NCBI GenBank assembly: GCA_009843525.1 | Contig: VYDH01000006.1 | Location: 8,179-44,418, forward strand | Source of the DNA: Acidimicrobiales bacterium | GTDB lineage: Bacteria > Actinomycetota > Acidimicrobiia > Acidimicrobiales > Poriferisodalaceae | DNA: 36,240 nt | Direction: 5' to 3' | The notes under the pieces: model-generated | Seen by the model: only the letters and a program-made list of their open reading frames with translations | The model's database searches: none | What the model was told of the DNA's origin: nothing | Translations under genes and position numbers: made by a program | In this document: in pieces, positions 33,054 to 36,240 of the stretch | Layout of the letters: each line of letters opens with the position of its first letter | How positions within the stretch are numbered: position 1 is the first letter of the stretch

Positions 33054-34727
33054 ATGAGAAACCGGCTGCTTCGGTTCGCGACATATGTCGCCGTGGGCGT
33101 CGTCACTGGTTCGATCGTCGCCGCAGTGGCCGAGCTCAGCGAGAAGGTGCTGCTGGAGCGTGTGCTGCACCTGCCGCCCTGGCAACGGATGATCGCGCCG
33201 GCACTCGGATTGTGGGGCGCCGTGCTGCTCTTGCGCTGGGCCGACGCCGGCCGGCGACTGGCGCCCTCGACCTCCGAGGAGTACATCCGCGCCTTCCACG
33301 ACCGCAACCACCCGATGCGGTTCCGAGACCTGCCCACTCGCCTGCTTGCAGGCATCGTGACGGTGGGTTCCGGCGGCGCGGTCGGCCTCGAGGGTCCGTC
33401 CATCTACGCCGGCGCCACGGCCGGGAATGCGATGCAGCGGGTTGTCCGCCGGCTGTTCCGTGGCCGCGAGGGCTACGCGCTGCTCGTGGCCGGCGCCGCC
33501 GCGGGTGTCAGCGCCATCTTCCAAGCGCCTGCCACAGGCGTGCTGTTCGCGCTCGAAGCCCCCTACAAGAGCGACCTCGGTCGCAGGGCGTTGCTGCCCG
33601 CCCTGCTCTCCAGTGCTGCCAGCTATGTCGTGTACGTGCTGGTCACTGATTTCGACGATCGCCCGTTCGAGATCGGTACCGAGATGGTGAGCGTGCAGTT
33701 CGGCCGCCAGGAACTGCTGGGGGCCGCAGTCGTCGGCGCCCTCTGCGGCCTCGCGGCGGCGGCGTTCTGCCGCGTGCTGAACCTGGCCAAGCGGATTCAC
33801 GCCTCTGACCGGCCGTGGTGGCTGATCGCGCTGAGCGGGGGGGGGATCCTGGTGGGTCTCGCCGCGCTGTGCGAAGTGCTGTTCGACGCGCCCCTGTCGC
33901 TGGGCCCGACCGCCGAAGGACAGCTCACCGACTGGGCGCTGAATCCCGAGGCATCGCTGTGGCTGCTGGGCGCCCTGCTGATCATCAGGATCGTCGCGAC
34001 CTCGACGGTGCTGGCTGGAGGTGGCGTGGGCGGCGTGTTCATCCCGCTGGCGGTATTCGGCTTGATCGTGGGTCGCCTGGTGGGCGGATGGATCGAGCTG
34101 GGGCCCGAGTCGCTGGCGTTCTTTCCTTTCATCGGCGTGGCAGCGTTCCTTGCCGCCGGCTACCGCACCCCGCTCGCCGCGGTGATGTTCGTGGCCGAAT
34201 CCACCGGGGCTCCGCTGTTCGTCGTGCCCGCACTGGTGGCGGTGGCCGTGTCGCAGGTGCTCATCGGCAATGCCTCGGTCTCGCAGTTCCAGCGCGACAG
34301 CCGCACGGGCCATCTGGAACGGCGACTTGAGATGCCTGTCAACTCCGCCATGTCCACCGAGGTGCCGACCGTGAGTGCCGATGCCCCGCTGGCCGATTTC
34401 GTGTGGGGTGTGGCACTGCCGCGCAAGCAGCTCGAAGCCATCGTGATCGGGCCCGAACGGGAATTCCTCGGCGTGATACGGCTGAGCGATACCCGCGATG
34501 TAGACCGCAACGACTGGATGTCGGTGACGTGCGGCGAGGTGATGACGGCCGACATCACGCCGGCACGCCCGTCGTGGACGCTGCGTGAGGTCACCGAGGC
34601 AATGGCAGACGCCGACATCGAGCTGTACCCCGTGATCGACAGCGGCGGACGCATCGCGGGCGTCGTCACCGAGAATGCCATCGTCAAGCTGGTGGACTTC
34701 CTCAACGAGACACAGGGAAATGGATGA
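33054..34727 (+). CDS. ClC-family chloride channel/transporter with C-terminal CBS pair
   Basis: Membrane protein of 557 aa. The ClC core (about 1-410) has the selectivity-filter motif GSGGAVGLEGPSIY at 106-118, with Glu113 as the gating glutamate (GLEGP in place of GKEGP or GREGP). It also has AGAAAGVSAIFQAPATGVLFALE and GGGVGGVFIPLAVFG. A pair of CBS domains (about 425-555) follows with MSTEVPTVSADAPLADF and VMTADITPARPSW, ending in VIDSGGRIAGVVTENAI. CBS pairs usually bind adenine nucleotides and tune activity. Whether it is a channel or a Cl-/H+ exchanger cannot be read from sequence. The 3' end overlaps the nitroreductase start by four bases. Confidence 0.92.
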   Translation: MRNRLLRFATYVAVGVVTGSIVAAVAELSEKVLLERVLHLPPWQRMIAPALGLWGAVLLLRWADAGRRLAPSTSEEYIRAFHDRNHPMRFRDLPTRLLAGIVTVGSGGAVGLEGPSIYAGATAGNAMQRVVRRLFRGREGYALLVAGAAAGVSAIFQAPATGVLFALEAPYKSDLGRRALLPALLSSAASYVVYVLVTDFDDRPFEIGTEMVSVQFGRQELLGAAVVGALCGLAAAAFCRVLNLAKRIHASDRPWWLIALSGGGILVGLAALCEVLFDAPLSLGPTAEGQLTDWALNPEASLWLLGALLIIRIVATSTVLAGGGVGGVFIPLAVFGLIVGRLVGGWIELGPESLAFFPFIGVAAFLAAGYRTPLAAVMFVAESTGAPLFVVPALVAVAVSQVLIGNASVSQFQRDSRTGHLERRLEMPVNSAMSTEVPTVSADAPLADFVWGVALPRKQLEAIVIGPEREFLGVIRLSDTRDVDRNDWMSVTCGEVMTADITPARPSWTLREVTEAMADADIELYPVIDSGGRIAGVVTENAIVKLVDFLNETQGNG

Positions 34728-35473
34728 TGAGCGAGCCTGAGACTGCGATTGGGTCCGAGCGTGACACTGGCGCTGCGCCGCTGGGGCTGCTCGAGGGGCT
34801 GGCCACCACGCGGGCCATCCGGCGCTACCTGCCCGACCCGATCCCCGACGAGGACCTGGCGACGATCCTGTGGCACGCTGGCCGGGCCCCGAGCGGCTCC
34901 AACCGCCAGATGTTCCGCTTCGTCGTGCTGCGTGACGGGCCGGCCGCACCGCAGGCGAAAGCGCTGCTGGGCGAGTGCTTTCGCAACGGCTGGAACGCGA
35001 AGCGCACCGGCGACGGCTACACGGCAGGGTCGGGTGCCGACGACGACTCGCCCAAGGCCCGCATGGCCCGCACCATGCAGCACTTCGTCGATCACTTCGA
35101 GGAGACGCCGGTGGTGATCCTGGCGTGCCTCGTGCGGTACCGCCGGCCCACGCCCACCGAGGGGGGGTCGGTGTACCCGGCGGTGCAGAACCTGCTGCTG
35201 GCCGCGCGGGCGCTGGGATACGGCGGGGTGATCACCGGGTGGCATCGCGAGGTCGAAGACGAGCTGCGCGAACTGCTCGGCATTCCCGACGGCGTGGCCA
35301 TCCACGCCACGATCCCGCTCGGCCGGCCCGTGGGTCGCCATGGCCCGGTGCGGCGCCGGCCGCTGGGCGAGGTGGTCTACGAAGACCGCTGGGAACAAGT
35401 CGCTCCGTGGGCGGTCGACCCGCCCGGCACGCATTTCGCGTCAGCCGGCCCTCCGCCCGGCTCCCCCGTCTGA
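34724..35473 (+). CDS. nitroreductase-family FMN oxidoreductase
   Basis: Protein of 249 aa with the nitroreductase fold. TTRAIRRYLPDPIPDEDLATIL (28-49) and APSGSNRQMFRFVVLRD (54-70) form the FMN phosphate-binding start. EGGSVYPAVQNLLLAARALGYGGVITGW (about 146-173) is the second FMN site and dimer core. The C-terminal IPDGVAIHATIPLGRPVG is typical. The proline-rich tail is not conserved. The electron acceptor substrate is unknown; relatives reduce nitro compounds, quinones or flavin. It is translationally coupled to the ClC gene (ATGA overlap), an unusual partner. Confidence 0.9.
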   Translation: MMSEPETAIGSERDTGAAPLGLLEGLATTRAIRRYLPDPIPDEDLATILWHAGRAPSGSNRQMFRFVVLRDGPAAPQAKALLGECFRNGWNAKRTGDGYTAGSGADDDSPKARMARTMQHFVDHFEETPVVILACLVRYRRPTPTEGGSVYPAVQNLLLAARALGYGGVITGWHREVEDELRELLGIPDGVAIHATIPLGRPVGRHGPVRRRPLGEVVYEDRWEQVAPWAVDPPGTHFASAGPPPGSPV

Positions 35474-35540
35474 GCCACCAATCAGCTGCGTAGTGCTACC
35501 GGGTATCGACGTGACGCGCTGAGCGTCGGTGGGCACTCGG

Positions 35541-36240
35541 CTACTGGAACAAAGTCGTTCCGAGCGCAGTCTCAACTTCGCGGATAGCGTCATGATCGAC
35601 GCTCGACGCCTGCCACGCGAGGTCATGCGCTCGACGCACCTCGTCACCAATGCGTCGCTGATTCTCTTCCGCCGGCAGTGGAATCGGAATGGAGCCAATG
35701 TGTTCCGGAGTTAGGTGTTGCACAACCGATGCATATGTACCACGGCTCAGCAGCGCGGTACCATCTGAACTCGCCAAAAAGGCATAGACGTAGCCCGGAT
35801 CGACCAAAGTTGGATTGGGGCGAACTCTGATGACGTGTTCAGAGACTGCGACTCCATCACGCACGAGAAAGCCCGCAAGACTGGAGCCGACATACACGAC
35901 ACGGCCGACGGACCCCGAGCGCGTGACAAGAATCCAGCCTTCCTCCACAAGGGTTGCCGAAATCGGCTTGTATCCGTGAGGCTGCCATTTCACGCCAAAA
36001 GCTCGCGACTGAAGGATGTTCGTCCCCGACAAGAATGGCACAGCATTGTCGCCTGGGTCACAGTAATTCCTCTTGTGCCGACCTGGATAATAGATTCCCC
36101 GAGGCACTACCAATTCGCCTAGCCGACGAACCTGTTCGATGCCCCGCCTCTCGTGCGCCGCTCGCCATGTGCGATCCGCGACGTTCCTAAGGGTCTGCCG
36201 CGGGTTAGGTCGCGTGGTTGGTTGGTGTGATGGTGTAGTT
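35541..36240 (-). CDS. type I restriction-modification specificity subunit (HsdS-like), 5' end beyond window
   Basis: The minus-strand frame is open from its stop at 35541 to the right edge, so the N-terminus lies outside. At least 232 codons are visible. The visible part is one target-recognition domain: LGELVVPRGIYYPG, PFLSGTNIL, WILVTRSGSVGRVVYVG, VSEHVIRVRPN, GYVYAFLASSDGTALL, then SIPIPLPAEENQRRIGDEVR leading into a conserved helix at the C-terminus. These are standard HsdS landmarks. TRDs choose the DNA sequence methylated by the HsdM/HsdS complex and cut by HsdR. Base composition is more AT-rich than in neighbouring genes, which fits horizontal transfer. A BREX- or DISARM-linked specificity protein cannot be excluded without the neighbours. 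Confidence 0.82.
   Translation of the reverse strand, partial: TTPSHQPTTRPNPRQTLRNVADRTWRAAHERRGIEQVRRLGELVVPRGIYYPGRHKRNYCDPGDNAVPFLSGTNILQSRAFGVKWQPHGYKPISATLVEEGWILVTRSGSVGRVVYVGSSLAGFLVRDGVAVSEHVIRVRPNPTLVDPGYVYAFLASSDGTALLSRGTYASVVQHLTPEHIGSIPIPLPAEENQRRIGDEVRRAHDLAWQASSVDHDAIREVETALGTTLFQ

Noticed and set aside
33054..34727. ClC chloride channel as a halide supplier for the candidate halogenase
   Set aside because: It is about 18 kb away, separated by decayed and unrelated genes, and ClC proteins are common; there is no positional support.

Overview
The window is high-GC DNA from a bacterium, most likely an actinomycetote and plausibly a deep or uncultivated lineage such as Acidimicrobiia. 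That placement is an inference from GC content, GTG/TTG starts, a monoderm-style Tad locus without a secretin, and -10-like TANNNT boxes placed exactly six bases before several start codons (leaderless mRNAs). No rRNA or other phylogenetic marker is present to settle it.

Layout. 1-140 is runs of G and C, probably a contig-edge artefact. 284-8075 is a Tad/Flp-type pilus locus: a SAF-domain CpaB/RcpC-like protein with an internal duplication, a degenerate TadZ, the TadA ATPase, TadB, TadC, two pilin-like proteins and three TadE/TadG-like pseudopilins, one of them on the opposite strand. A tRNA-Arg(ACG) follows. 8209-10307 (minus) is larB-larC for the nickel-pincer cofactor, divergent from pheA (prephenate dehydratase) and a SAM methyltransferase. 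12247-14012 is a two-gene module of unknown function next to an ISL3-like transposase remnant.

14163-29700 looks like a biosynthetic island. It holds a PhyH-family Fe(II)/2-oxoglutarate enzyme whose metal site reads His-Val-Gly instead of His-x-Asp, the signature of radical halogenases. Next come an NCS2-type permease fused to an RsbW-like ATPase-like domain, an alpha/beta hydrolase, and a 10.5-kb polyketide synthase. The synthase order is KS-AT-DH-cMT-(psiKR)-ER-KR-ACP-KS-psiAT: a complete highly reducing, C-methylating iterative-type module followed by a duplicated KS with a dead AT remnant and no thioesterase. A discrete carrier protein and an Sfp-type phosphopantetheinyl transferase diverge from it. 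A consistent but unproven reading is that the synthase makes a reduced, methyl-branched acyl chain on its ACP, the second KS or the hydrolase releases or transfers it, the transferase activates both carrier proteins, and the HxG enzyme halogenates or hydroxylates the product or a carrier-bound precursor.

29700-30750 is a decayed region in which a deletion-fused nucleotidyltransferase remnant abuts a frameshifted, truncated FAD oxidoreductase remnant. 30856-35473 holds an unknown protein with a CxxC motif, a membrane-anchored coiled-coil protein, a tiny antitoxin-like ORF, two tRNA-Ser genes, a ClC channel with CBS domains and a nitroreductase. The right edge carries the C-terminal part of a type I restriction specificity (HsdS-like) protein that runs off the window.
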